This document shows, piece by piece, positions 6,609 through 13,100 of a DNA stretch of 35,429 nt. Origin of the DNA: Terriglobia bacterium (GTDB lineage Bacteria > Acidobacteriota > Terriglobia > Terriglobales > Acidobacteriaceae); the NCBI GenBank assembly GCA_020073645.1, contig JAIQET010000045.1, positions 1 to 35,429 on the forward strand. Direction: 5' to 3'. Under the pieces are notes generated by a model that was given only the letters and a program-made list of their open reading frames with translations, was not told the DNA's origin and made no database searches. How positions within the stretch are numbered: position 1 is the first letter of the stretch; each line of letters begins with the position of its first letter. The position numbers and the translations under genes were made by a program.

Positions 6609-7046
6609 ATGCGCTCGCGGCTGATTGTTCCCCTGCTGATTACGCTGGCTTTCATCTCCTGCACATCGAAGAAAGGGGGCCCGGCAGCGTTGGAAGCGGA
6701 TGCTTCGGCGCGAATCCAGGCGATCCCTGCCGCTGATCCTCAGAAGTATCACGACGTGCGGGAGTCCAAGGCCTGGCGGAATCCCTACTTGATTGTGAAG
6801 CCGGACGGTGTCGCCCTGCTGGACGTCGCCAACCACGAAGAGCGCTACATCAATCCCAACGAGCTGACCCAGGTTCTGGCCCAATTGCCACAGTCCGCGT
6901 GGCCCTACGGGCGAGTGGTTGCGGTTGCCGAGAGTGGGATTGCAAGCTCTGACGAGGATAAGGCCCGAATTCGGAAGAACCGGGCCATCGTGGCGGGAAC
7001 CTTGGAGAGCGTACACGTCGTGATCAATTGGATTCCGTCCGCCTGA
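6609..7046 (+). CDS. Putative lipoprotein of unknown function between panB and panC
   Basis: This 145-residue protein (from the ATG; a TTG at 6603 lies 12 nt after a GGAGG and is an equally possible start) begins with a short basic n-region and a hydrophobic stretch ending in FISC, which fits a lipoprotein signal peptide with Cys acylation. The mature part is small and mixed alpha/beta, with a predicted strand segment NPYLIVKPDGVALLDVA, a helix NPNELTQVLAQLP and a closing strand VHVVINWIPSA. I do not recognise a family. It lies 15 bp after panB and 5 bp before panC, so it is co-transcribed. A link to pantothenate metabolism is not implied by its sequence, and the location may be operon hitch-hiking. 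Confidence 0.75.
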   Translation: MRSRLIVPLLITLAFISCTSKKGGPAALEADASARIQAIPAADPQKYHDVRESKAWRNPYLIVKPDGVALLDVANHEERYINPNELTQVLAQLPQSAWPYGRVVAVAESGIASSDEDKARIRKNRAIVAGTLESVHVVINWIPSA

Positions 7047-7051
7047 GACCC

Positions 7052-7918
7052 ATGGCAACCCGCCTACAGACAATGAAACTCTGCAGCACGGTGGCGGCCA
7101 TGCGGTCTGCTTGCCGGACAGTGCGCGGCGCGGGCAAGCGCCTGGGTTTCGTCCCCACCATGGGTGCGCTGCATGAGGGACATCTTTCGCTGGTGCGAGC
7201 GGCGAAGGCGCGGTGCGATGTGGTGGCGGTTTCGATTTTCGTGAACCCTGCCCAGTTTGGCCCGAAGGAAGATCTCTCGCGGTATCCGCGGCCCTTCGAG
7301 CGCGACCACGAGTTGCTGGAGCAGGAAGGCGTGGAACTGCTGTTCGCGCCGCCGGTGGAGGAGATGTATCCGGCGGGTGCAGTCACCTACGTGACGGTCG
7401 AGGGGCTGAGCGAGAAACTCTGCGGGAGATCGCGCCCCGGCCACTTCCGTGGAGTCACGACGGTGGTCGCGAAACTCTTTCACATCATCGAGCCGGACGC
7501 GGCCTTCTTCGGACAGAAAGATGCGGCCCAGGCCACCATCATCCGCCGCATGGTGCGCGACCTGAATCTGCCGCTCGAAGTCGTAGTCTGCCCCATCGTG
7601 CGCGAGCCCGACGGCCTGGCCATGAGCTCGCGTAACGCCTACCTGGACGGCCAGCAGCGGAAATCGGCGCTGGTGCTATCGCGTTCCCTGAAAGAGGTAC
7701 AGAACCTCTTTGATCGCGGTGAGCGGAAGGCAAGCCGGCTGATCGAAGCGGGCAAGCAGATTTTCGCGCAGGAGCCTTCGGTGCGGCTGGATTACTTCGA
7801 GATTGTGGACCCGGATACGCTGGAGGAAATCAGCGAAGTGCGCGGGCCTGCGCTGGTGGCGGTGGCTGGGTTTGTGGGCAATACCAGGCTGATCGATAAC
7901 ATCGTCTTGCCGGGTTAA
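7052..7918 (+). CDS. panC: Pantothenate synthetase (pantoate--beta-alanine ligase)
   Basis: This enzyme joins pantoate and beta-alanine with ATP hydrolysis to AMP and pyrophosphate, the last step to pantothenate. It is a cytoplasmic nucleotidyltransferase-fold enzyme of 288 residues, normal for the family. Signatures in order are FVPTMGALHEGH (HIGH-like ATP motif, residues 33-44), SIFVNPAQFGPKEDL, GRSRPGHFRGVTTVV, DAAFFGQKDAAQ, REPDGLAMSSRN (KMSKS-like) and the C-terminal EISEVRGPALVAVAGFVGNTRLIDN. The ATG at 7052 is taken as the start; a TTG at 7028 overlapping the preceding gene and an ATG at 7073 are alternatives. It follows the lipoprotein gene by 5 bp in the panB operon. Confidence 0.96.
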   Translation: MATRLQTMKLCSTVAAMRSACRTVRGAGKRLGFVPTMGALHEGHLSLVRAAKARCDVVAVSIFVNPAQFGPKEDLSRYPRPFERDHELLEQEGVELLFAPPVEEMYPAGAVTYVTVEGLSEKLCGRSRPGHFRGVTTVVAKLFHIIEPDAAFFGQKDAAQATIIRRMVRDLNLPLEVVVCPIVREPDGLAMSSRNAYLDGQQRKSALVLSRSLKEVQNLFDRGERKASRLIEAGKQIFAQEPSVRLDYFEIVDPDTLEEISEVRGPALVAVAGFVGNTRLIDNIVLPG

Positions 7919-7941
7919 CCATTCGGACACACCCACGTGGC

Positions 7942-7958
7942 ACGGGCGGAATGCCCGT
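7942..7958. repeat. Small hairpin after panC
   Basis: ACGGGC-GGAAT-GCCCGT, 6-bp stem and 5-nt loop, 24 nt after the panC stop. There is no T-run, so a classical terminator is unlikely; it could stabilise the mRNA 3' end. The rest of 7959-8101 shows no gene. Confidence 0.5.
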
Positions 7959-8101
7959 CCTCCCTCGGTATATCTTGCCCACAAGCCAACTCACAAATGG
8001 CCGTTCGGGAGAGTTGGCGACACTGCTGATTACAACAGCTGCAGAGGGGCATGTCCAAGAGCATCCAGTTAGGTGGACCCGCCGTTCCGCGTCAAGAACT
8101 G

Positions 8102-9214
8102 TCAGTAACGGAGATTAGCTCCAAAGTCAGGATTTGCACCTGAGAGCACCGCAGAGCGCCACTGACCTAATTTTCCATCATCGTCCGTCCAAAACTTACC
8201 GCATAAATCAAAATACTCCAAAACTGATTTGCGCTCGCCTTTTTCAAGCAGCTCCTTCGCAAGCATCATGTTCGGACCAAAAGTGTCGAGATGGGGATTG
8301 CCTTTTACCGTGGCGGCTTTCAGAAGGAATGCTGAGGCGGCCGCGACATTCCCCTGTCGCAGGGCAATCCTGCCGAGCACGATGTTACCGTAATGAATTG
8401 CGTCTGCGTTGCTGTCAGCATAGTCGGGTCTGTCAGCAAGACTCAGCACTTCTTTAGAATAGGCAGCCGCCCGTTCGTACTCCCCTGCTTCGAATGCGGC
8501 TTGAGCTGCTTCAGGTAGATCATTCAACTGGTCACGCGGATCATGCGTATCCCTCAAGGCCTGTTCAAATACTTTGAGAGACTTTGCGGCCATCCTCGTG
8601 ACTTGCTCGGCGGTGGAAGAATGCCTTGCATCTCTCCAATAGTGCCCGGCTAGGGAGAAAGCGATATCGTGATTCGCAGGATCGATCGCGTAAGCTCGCT
8701 CAAGTAAGTCTTCGGATTGTTTCCAGTCATTGGCCCAAAAGAAGAACTGGCCTGCATTATACAGTATGCGGCTATCTGTGGGTCTGGCGTGCGCGTGTTG
8801 CAGCCACAACTTCCCTCCCTGCTGCAGCCCCTCGGGATCACGACCATCTGGGTCGAACGCTGCTTCATGGGAACTTGCAAAATTCGATGCAGGTTGGTGT
8901 TCAATGACCCACAAAACGTGTTCTCGACGGTTCGCTAGCTCCTCAGGCGTCAGGCCATCCTTATAAATCTTGAAACTGTAGAATGCCAACAGCTCAATCC
9001 GGTCGGCAAAGCTGCCTGGATCAGATTTCAGATCCCGTTCCAGCCTGTCAGCGTCTTGTTTTGAGAGTTGCGTGCCGCGGGCGAAATAAATAAACGAAAG
9101 ACGGTCTACTAACTGATTGCGAAGAGCGCGGTAACCGACTACAACAGAAGCCACAGCAAAAAGAGATATGGCCGAAAGAACCAAGATTGTTCGACTTGTC
9201 TTAGTGGTTCTCAT
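8102..9214 (-). CDS. Membrane-anchored TPR-like protein
   Basis: This 370-residue protein has one N-terminal transmembrane segment (about residues 9-28, ILVLSAISLFAVASVVVGY) and then an entirely helical remainder, so it is probably anchored in the inner membrane facing the periplasm. TPR-like helix pairs are visible around NAGQFFFWANDWKQSEDLLERAYAIDP-type segments (about residues 155-180), AAQAAFEAGEYERAAAYSKE (about 238-257) and LGRIALRQGNVAAASAFLLK (about 280-300). TPRs mediate protein contacts; no enzyme domain is present. The base composition looks clearly less GC-rich than its neighbours, which may indicate recent acquisition. A TATTAT box lies 11 nt before the ATG. Confidence 0.85.
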   Translation of the reverse strand: MRTTKTSRTILVLSAISLFAVASVVVGYRALRNQLVDRLSFIYFARGTQLSKQDADRLERDLKSDPGSFADRIELLAFYSFKIYKDGLTPEELANRREHVLWVIEHQPASNFASSHEAAFDPDGRDPEGLQQGGKLWLQHAHARPTDSRILYNAGQFFFWANDWKQSEDLLERAYAIDPANHDIAFSLAGHYWRDARHSSTAEQVTRMAAKSLKVFEQALRDTHDPRDQLNDLPEAAQAAFEAGEYERAAAYSKEVLSLADRPDYADSNADAIHYGNIVLGRIALRQGNVAAASAFLLKAATVKGNPHLDTFGPNMMLAKELLEKGERKSVLEYFDLCGKFWTDDDGKLGQWRSAVLSGANPDFGANLRY

Positions 9215-9225
9215 CTTAGCTAGTC

Positions 9226-9231
9226 ATAATA
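9226..9231 (-). promoter_or_regulatory. Candidate -10 box (TATTAT) for the TPR gene
   Basis: On the minus strand TATTAT is followed by 11 nt and the ATG at 9214, which would give a 5' leader of only about 4-5 nt. No Shine-Dalgarno sequence is evident. Confidence 0.3.
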
Positions 9232-9329
9232 CTCTAGGGAACGGACGTGCACATTCCGAAGACAGTTGGCCACAATCGCTGTTGCACCAGCACGCCTGGT
9301 TCCTTGCTTATGAGATGAGTTGATGAGTT

Positions 9330-10907
9330 CTACTTCCTAACGGTCGGATACTGAATTCCCAACTGCTCCATGTAGGTTTTGTACTTCGCCGGATCGTAAT
9401 AGTACTTCCGCATCTCCGGCAGAAACTTCTCCATCTTTTCCTTGTTCAGTTCAACCGCGGGCTGGTCTTCCGGGGCGATGAGCGGGGTGTACTTCTGGTC
9501 CTTGGTCTGGACGTTGTTGAAGTAATCCCACGCTTGTTTGACCAGGTCCGGAGAGAGCAGGAAATCCAGCGCGGTAGTGGCCTGCGCCTTGGCGCCGGCG
9601 GTCGAGCCTTTGTGGGCGATGGGGGTCGCCATGGATACGCCATTTGCCCAGCTATGGCCGGGCAGCTTGGGGATGTTGGCGGGATAACGCAGATAGACCG
9701 TCGGCGCTACCCAGGAAATGTCAGCGATGTCGTCGGATCCGCCCTGCTCGGTTGCCGGCGAGGGCGGCTTGAGCGGGTCAACCTTGGTCTTCAGGCCTTC
9801 CACCTTGGCGCCAATTTCCTTTTGCAGGGCCTTGGCGAGAGTCTGGTCGGCCTCGCTCCATTGCGGCATACCGATGCGCTCGATGTTTTTCTGCTGGGCT
9901 TCCGCGACGACCTTGCTGAAGTGCGGAGGCCAGGCCGAGCCCACCAGACGCCGGGTCACGGTGGTGCCGGTCATCATGGTTGCGGCTTGCGCCATGGTGT
10001 TGCCCAGGTCGTACATGTCCTTGATGTGGGGGTAATCGAGCTCCCGGAAGAAGTACCAGACGGCGGCTTCCGAGGGCACCACGTTCGGCTGGTCGCCGCC
10101 GTTGATGATGACGTAATGAGAGCGTTGCTCGAGCCGCAGGTGTTCGCGGCGGAAATTCCAGCCGGTGTCCATCAGCTCGACTGCATCCAGCGCGCTGCGG
10201 CCGTCCCAGGGGGCGCCCGCGGCGTGGGCGGCTTTGCCATGAAAGAAGTACTGCACCGAGACCAGGCCTTGCGGCGCGAAACTCTGCCCGTACTCGGTGC
10301 CAAAGGAGTCATCCACGTGTGCGCCCAGCACGATGTCCGCGTCTTTGAACAAGCCGGCGCGCACATAAAACGCCTTGGTGCCGACCAGTTCCTCCGCGAC
10401 TCCGGGAAAAACCTTCAGCGTACCGGCGATCTTGTATTTGTCCATTAGCTCGCGCAAAACCAGGGCGGCCGTCACATTCACCGCCTCACCTGCGTTGTGG
10501 CCTTCACCGTGGCCGGGGGCGCCCTCGACGATGGGATCGTGGTAGGCCACGCCGGGCTTCTGCGAAGCTCGCGGGATGCAGTCGATGTCGGCGATGAAGT
10601 CAATCACCGGTTTGCCCGATCCGTAGGTTGCAACCCAGGCGGTGGGAATGCCCGCAACAGCGCGCTCCACCTTGAATCCATTCTTTCCCAGGACGCCGGT
10701 CAGGTAGCGCGAAGTCTCGAACTCCTGGAATCCCAACTCGGCATAGCTGAAGATCTGGTCCACCATCTGCTGCGTGAAGGTTTGGCGGCGGTCGATTTCC
10801 TGGATAGCTTCATTCTTCAAGGCGTCGAGGTTCGGCTGCCCCTGTGACCAGGCGGACATACCGAGAAAGACGGTTACGGCAAGCACGAGCATCTTGCAGT
10901 GGCGCAT
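9330..10907 (-). CDS. Secreted M20-family amidohydrolase (AbgB-like)
   Basis: This 525-residue exported metallopeptidase-fold amidohydrolase is similar in layout to the p-aminobenzoyl-glutamate hydrolase subunit B group, which cleaves amide bonds of N-acyl or aminobenzoyl amino acids. Residues 1-23 are a signal peptide (MLVLAVTVFLGMSAWSQG). Motifs seen are FSYAELGFQEFETS, DFIADIDCIP at the usual metal Asp, GHGEGHNAGEAVN (second metal site), the catalytic GVAEELVG Glu pair, HGKAAHAAGAPWDGRSALDA and INGGDQPNVVPSEA in the dimerisation domain. The Cys usual before GHN in related enzymes is Glu here, which may change metal binding. The ATG at 10907 has GGGAG 8 nt upstream. The open frame runs on to 11330, but that part encodes intergenic repeats and is rejected. 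The substrate is unknown. Confidence 0.9.
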   Translation of the reverse strand: MRHCKMLVLAVTVFLGMSAWSQGQPNLDALKNEAIQEIDRRQTFTQQMVDQIFSYAELGFQEFETSRYLTGVLGKNGFKVERAVAGIPTAWVATYGSGKPVIDFIADIDCIPRASQKPGVAYHDPIVEGAPGHGEGHNAGEAVNVTAALVLRELMDKYKIAGTLKVFPGVAEELVGTKAFYVRAGLFKDADIVLGAHVDDSFGTEYGQSFAPQGLVSVQYFFHGKAAHAAGAPWDGRSALDAVELMDTGWNFRREHLRLEQRSHYVIINGGDQPNVVPSEAAVWYFFRELDYPHIKDMYDLGNTMAQAATMMTGTTVTRRLVGSAWPPHFSKVVAEAQQKNIERIGMPQWSEADQTLAKALQKEIGAKVEGLKTKVDPLKPPSPATEQGGSDDIADISWVAPTVYLRYPANIPKLPGHSWANGVSMATPIAHKGSTAGAKAQATTALDFLLSPDLVKQAWDYFNNVQTKDQKYTPLIAPEDQPAVELNKEKMEKFLPEMRKYYYDPAKYKTYMEQLGIQYPTVRK

Positions 10908-10952
10908 TTGCGGGCTCCCGGGAATGAGGTGGACGGCAAGCAGACAAGATAA

Positions 10953-10981
10953 ACCACGAAGGCCACGAAGGTACACGAAGG
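10953..10981. repeat. Short tandem CCACGAAGG repeat
   Basis: Three near-identical 9-10 nt units (CCACGAAGG, CCACGAAGG, TACACGAAGG) in the gap upstream of the amidohydrolase. Low-complexity intergenic repeat, no coding signal. Confidence 0.7.
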
Positions 10982-11018
10982 AAAGCCGGTTCTCAGTTTG
11001 GTCAAACTCAACTAGCCT

Positions 11019-11247
11019 CATCCTGAGCGAAGCTTGGGCACGCACCCGCGTGGACAAGCGGAGTCGAAGGACCCCTGGGGCGCATCCACTTCTTCGATGT
11101 CTCGGGGAATTCTCCCTGGGTGCTGACAGTACGGCGCGGGCAATCCAGGGAGAATGCCTTGGCGCGGAGTTGGTAGATCGGGCGGAGTAGGGGTCCTTCG
11201 ACTGCGCAGCAGCTTCGCAATGCGAAGCTGCCACTTCGCTCAGGATG
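11019..11247. repeat. 229-bp nested palindromic intergenic element (MITE-like)
   Basis: Four nested inverted repeats share the same centre region. The outer arms are CATCCTGAGCGAAG (11019-11032) with its complement CTTCGCTCAGGATG (11234-11247), 14 bp perfect. Next are AGTCGAAGGACCCCT (11062-11076) with AGGGGTCCTTCGACT (11189-11203), 15 bp perfect. The inner arms are ATTCTCCCTGG (11109-11119) with CCAGGGAGAAT (11145-11155), 11 bp perfect. In addition GCAGCTTCGCA-A-TGCGAAGCTGC (11209-11231) forms its own hairpin. A partial relative (ATCCTTCGC...CTCAGGATGA) occurs at 15534-15556. There is no transposase and no gene in 10908-11286. Confidence 0.85.
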
Positions 11248-11286
11248 ACAATTGTAAAAGGCCTAGAGTTGACGCTACCAAACTGG

Positions 11287-11919
11287 CTAGAAGTGCACTC
11301 TGGGCCCGGAAACGAAGAGATTGTCCGCAAGGATGTAGCGCAGGGGAAGCACTGCCGCCTTGGTGATGCCGATGCGCCGGGTGCGCAGCACGCGTGGTGG
11401 ACGGAAGCCGTCGTCGGCGATCCACAAGCCGGAGCGTGTTGTGGTCAAGTCTTTTCCGTTGTCGCGCTGGCGCGTGATGGCGAACGCTGCGGCCAGCCGT
11501 CCCGGCCCGCTGGTCAGGAGGCGCAGATCGCGCGGACGGTTGATGGAAACCCCTCGCCGCCGCGCCATCTCCTGGATTCCGGCCAGCGGCTCCAGCGCCC
11601 GAAACAGGACTCCTCCGGCGACCCCGTCGGGCAGGGTGGAGACGTTCAGGCAGTAATGGTTGCCGTAGATGAAATACACGTAGGCCCGGCCGGGAGGTCC
11701 GAACAGTACGGCGTTGCGCGGGGTGCGCCCGGCGGCGGCGTGGGCGGCGGGGTCACCCTCGCCGAGATACGCTTCAACCTCCACGATGCGGGCGGCCAGC
11801 AGTTTCCGGCCCTGTCGCCGCACCAGGACTTTGCCCAGCAGGTCGCGGGCGACGCGGCGCGGGTCCCGATTGAAGAAAGCGGGCGGCAATGGTTTCCCGA
11901 ATTGGTTGGCGATTTTCAT
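11287..11919 (-). CDS. 3-methyladenine DNA glycosylase (AAG/MPG family)
   Basis: This 210-residue base-excision repair enzyme of the alkyladenine glycosylase fold removes alkylated purines such as 3-methyladenine and hypoxanthine. Motifs are DLLGKVLVRR, RIVEVEAYLGEGDPAAHA (catalytic Glu in the VEVEAY block), the intercalating-loop segment YVYFIYGNHYCLNV, GGVLFRALEP, the LTSGPGRLAAAF substrate loop and the C-terminal RIGITKA..LPLRY. The length matches stand-alone bacterial members. The ATG at 11919 is chosen because MKIANQFGKPLPPAFFNRD is a family-like start; the frame is open to an ATG at 12015, but that extension looks unlike the family. It diverges from the glycine-zipper gene. No other DNA repair genes are adjacent. 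Confidence 0.93.
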   Translation of the reverse strand: MKIANQFGKPLPPAFFNRDPRRVARDLLGKVLVRRQGRKLLAARIVEVEAYLGEGDPAAHAAAGRTPRNAVLFGPPGRAYVYFIYGNHYCLNVSTLPDGVAGGVLFRALEPLAGIQEMARRRGVSINRPRDLRLLTSGPGRLAAAFAITRQRDNGKDLTTTRSGLWIADDGFRPPRVLRTRRIGITKAAVLPLRYILADNLFVSGPRVHF

Positions 11920-12029
11920 TGCCGGCTTCGGAATCAAGCTTGGCACAGTGTCATTCCCATAAAGTTCTGCTATGTTGTGGCTATCGGGGCGCCACTCCAA
12001 TGTACTGCACCACATTCTAAGGAGGATTT

Positions 12030-12593
12030 ATGCTCGGGAGACTGCTAAAGATCGCTCCGGTGCTTCTGCTGCTGACTATGGCAGCGGCACAAACCATCCC
12101 TTCCGGTACCAAGCTGACGGTGAGAATGGGACAAGAGATCAGTTCAGGAAGCGCCACCGCGGGCGAGAAATTCGACGCTACGCTGGCGCACGATCTGGTG
12201 GTGAACGGGAAGACCATCGCCAAAGCGGGTGCGCCAGTACGGGGCAAAGTTACCTACGCCAAGTCCAGTGGACGGCTGCACGCGCCGGGCGAGCTCACAC
12301 TGCGGCTGACGTCGGTGGAAGTTAACGGCAAAATGTTGCCCATTTCAAGTTCTGCCTATCACGCCAAGGGCAAGAGCCATACCAAGAGCAATGCCACCAA
12401 AATCGGGGGTGGCGTGGGCGCCGGTGCGCTGATTGGAGCGCTGGCCGGGGGCGGTAAAGGCGCCGCGATCGGGGCAGTTGTGGGCGGCGCGGCGGGTACA
12501 GGCGTAGCCGCAGCCACGGGGAAGGAAGAAGCCGTAGTTCATTCCGAGACGGCGATTAGCTTCACCACCACGAGCACGGCAACTCCCAAATAG
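12030..12593 (+). CDS. Secreted glycine-zipper protein
   Basis: This 187-residue exported protein has a signal peptide (residues 1-20, LLKIAPVLLLLTMAAAQ). A beta-rich middle part includes LTVRMGQEISSGSATAGEKF and KAGAPVRGKVTYAKSSG, resembling TrbI/VirB10-like 'tunable barrel' segments only loosely. A glycine zipper spans about residues 130-165 (GGGVGAGALIGALAGGG, GAAIGAVVGGAAGTGVAAA), a feature of proteins that insert into or cross the outer membrane. A Ser/Thr-rich tail ends the protein. AGGAGG lies 6-11 nt before the ATG, a strong ribosome site. I infer an envelope role but cannot name a function. Confidence 0.85.
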   Translation: MLGRLLKIAPVLLLLTMAAAQTIPSGTKLTVRMGQEISSGSATAGEKFDATLAHDLVVNGKTIAKAGAPVRGKVTYAKSSGRLHAPGELTLRLTSVEVNGKMLPISSSAYHAKGKSHTKSNATKIGGGVGAGALIGALAGGGKGAAIGAVVGGAAGTGVAAATGKEEAVVHSETAISFTTTSTATPK

Positions 12594-12598
12594 GAATC

Positions 12599-12633
12599 GT
12601 GTGGACAGGGCGGGTCAGAGACCCGCCCCACAC
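12599..12633. repeat. GGGTC-N3-GACCC palindromic repeat, copy 4
   Basis: GTGTGG at 12599-12604, then GGCGGGTC-AGA-GACCCGCC (12609-12627) and CCACAC (12628-12633). This is the one copy here with both flanks, so the whole unit is a palindrome. It lies between convergent genes (glycine-zipper protein and bcp) and starts 6 nt after the former's stop. Confidence 0.85.
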
Positions 12634-12638
12634 GGTTC

Positions 12639-13100
12639 TCAGGCCGCGCTCTTCAGGTACGCCAGCACCCCTTCGGCGTGCCCGTCCGCCTTCACGTTGT
12701 TGAAGACGTGCGCAATTTTGCCGTCCGGCCCGATCACAAACGTGATGCGCGCGATCCCCTTCACTTTCTTGCCGTACATGTTCTTTTCTTTGATCACGCC
12801 GAAGGCCTCGCAGACCTTCTTATCGGTGTCGGCTAGCAAGGTGAAAGGTAAACCGTATTTTTCCTGAAATTTCTTCTGCGCTTGCGGCGGGTCAGCAGAC
12901 ATGCCCAGGATCACGGCACCTGCGTTCTGCAACTTCTTGTATGCGTCACGGAACCCGGACGCCTCTATGGTTCAGCCGGGAGTGTCGGCCTTCGGGAAAA
13001 AGAACAGCACCACCGTCTTACCTCGAAAATCCTTGAGGGATACGTTTTTCCCATTCTCGTCAGGCAAAGTGAACTCGGGGGCCTTATCATTAACATCCAT
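12639..13100 (-). CDS. bcp: Bcp/PrxQ-type peroxiredoxin with probable selenocysteine (in-frame TGA at codon 43)
   Basis: Thiol-dependent peroxidase that reduces hydrogen and organic peroxides. Reading codon 43 (12974-12972) as an amino acid, the frame gives 153 residues that align end to end with Bcp/PrxQ. Blocks are APEFTLPDENGK, VVLFFFPKADTPG-U-TIEASGFRD, ILGMSADPP, FTLLADTDKKVCEAFGV and RITFVIGPDGKI. The TGA sits exactly where the peroxidatic Cys of TPGC-T belongs. Flanking sequence is intact with no other stop or frameshift, arguing against a decaying gene. The resolving Cys found in many Bcps (EAC) is Ser48, so it would be a 1-Sec enzyme. A SECIS-like hairpin follows the TGA. The ATG at 13100 has GGAG about 9 nt upstream. 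A pseudogene or a sequencing error (TGC to TGA) is the alternative; selA/B/C/D are not in this window. Confidence 0.85.
12943..12962 (-). promoter_or_regulatory. Candidate bacterial SECIS hairpin in bcp
   Basis: Reading 5' to 3' on the minus strand, 9 nt after the TGA: GCGTC-CGG, loop GTT, CCG-T-GACGC. This gives an 8-bp stem with one bulged U and a GUU apical loop. The loop G is 18 nt after the last base of TGA. A GU-containing loop 16-37 nt downstream of UGA on a short stem is the known requirement for SelB recognition in bacteria. Confidence 0.6.
13085..13090 (+). promoter_or_regulatory. Candidate -10 box (TATCAT) for the gene at 13099
   Basis: TATCAT is followed by TAACATCC (8 nt) and the ATG at 13099, with no Shine-Dalgarno sequence. 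The box lies inside the first codons of the divergent bcp gene. Confidence 0.35.

Noticed and set aside
5823..7073. Open frame of 416 codons opposite panB and the lipoprotein gene
   Set aside because: No recognisable domain; composition is that of an antisense shadow of panB.
10908..11330. N-terminal extension of the amidohydrolase frame
   Set aside because: This stretch encodes the tandem CCACGAAGG and the nested palindrome; a good ribosome site and signal peptide mark the start at 10907.
12972..12974. Interpretation of bcp as a simple pseudogene split in two
   Set aside because: The only lesion is TGA at the catalytic Cys codon; both halves are well conserved and a SECIS-like hairpin follows, so recoding is more likely. 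A sequencing error remains possible.
12901..13098. Upstream extension of the secreted protein frame at 13099
   Set aside because: It runs antisense through the conserved bcp coding region and adds no signal or domain.
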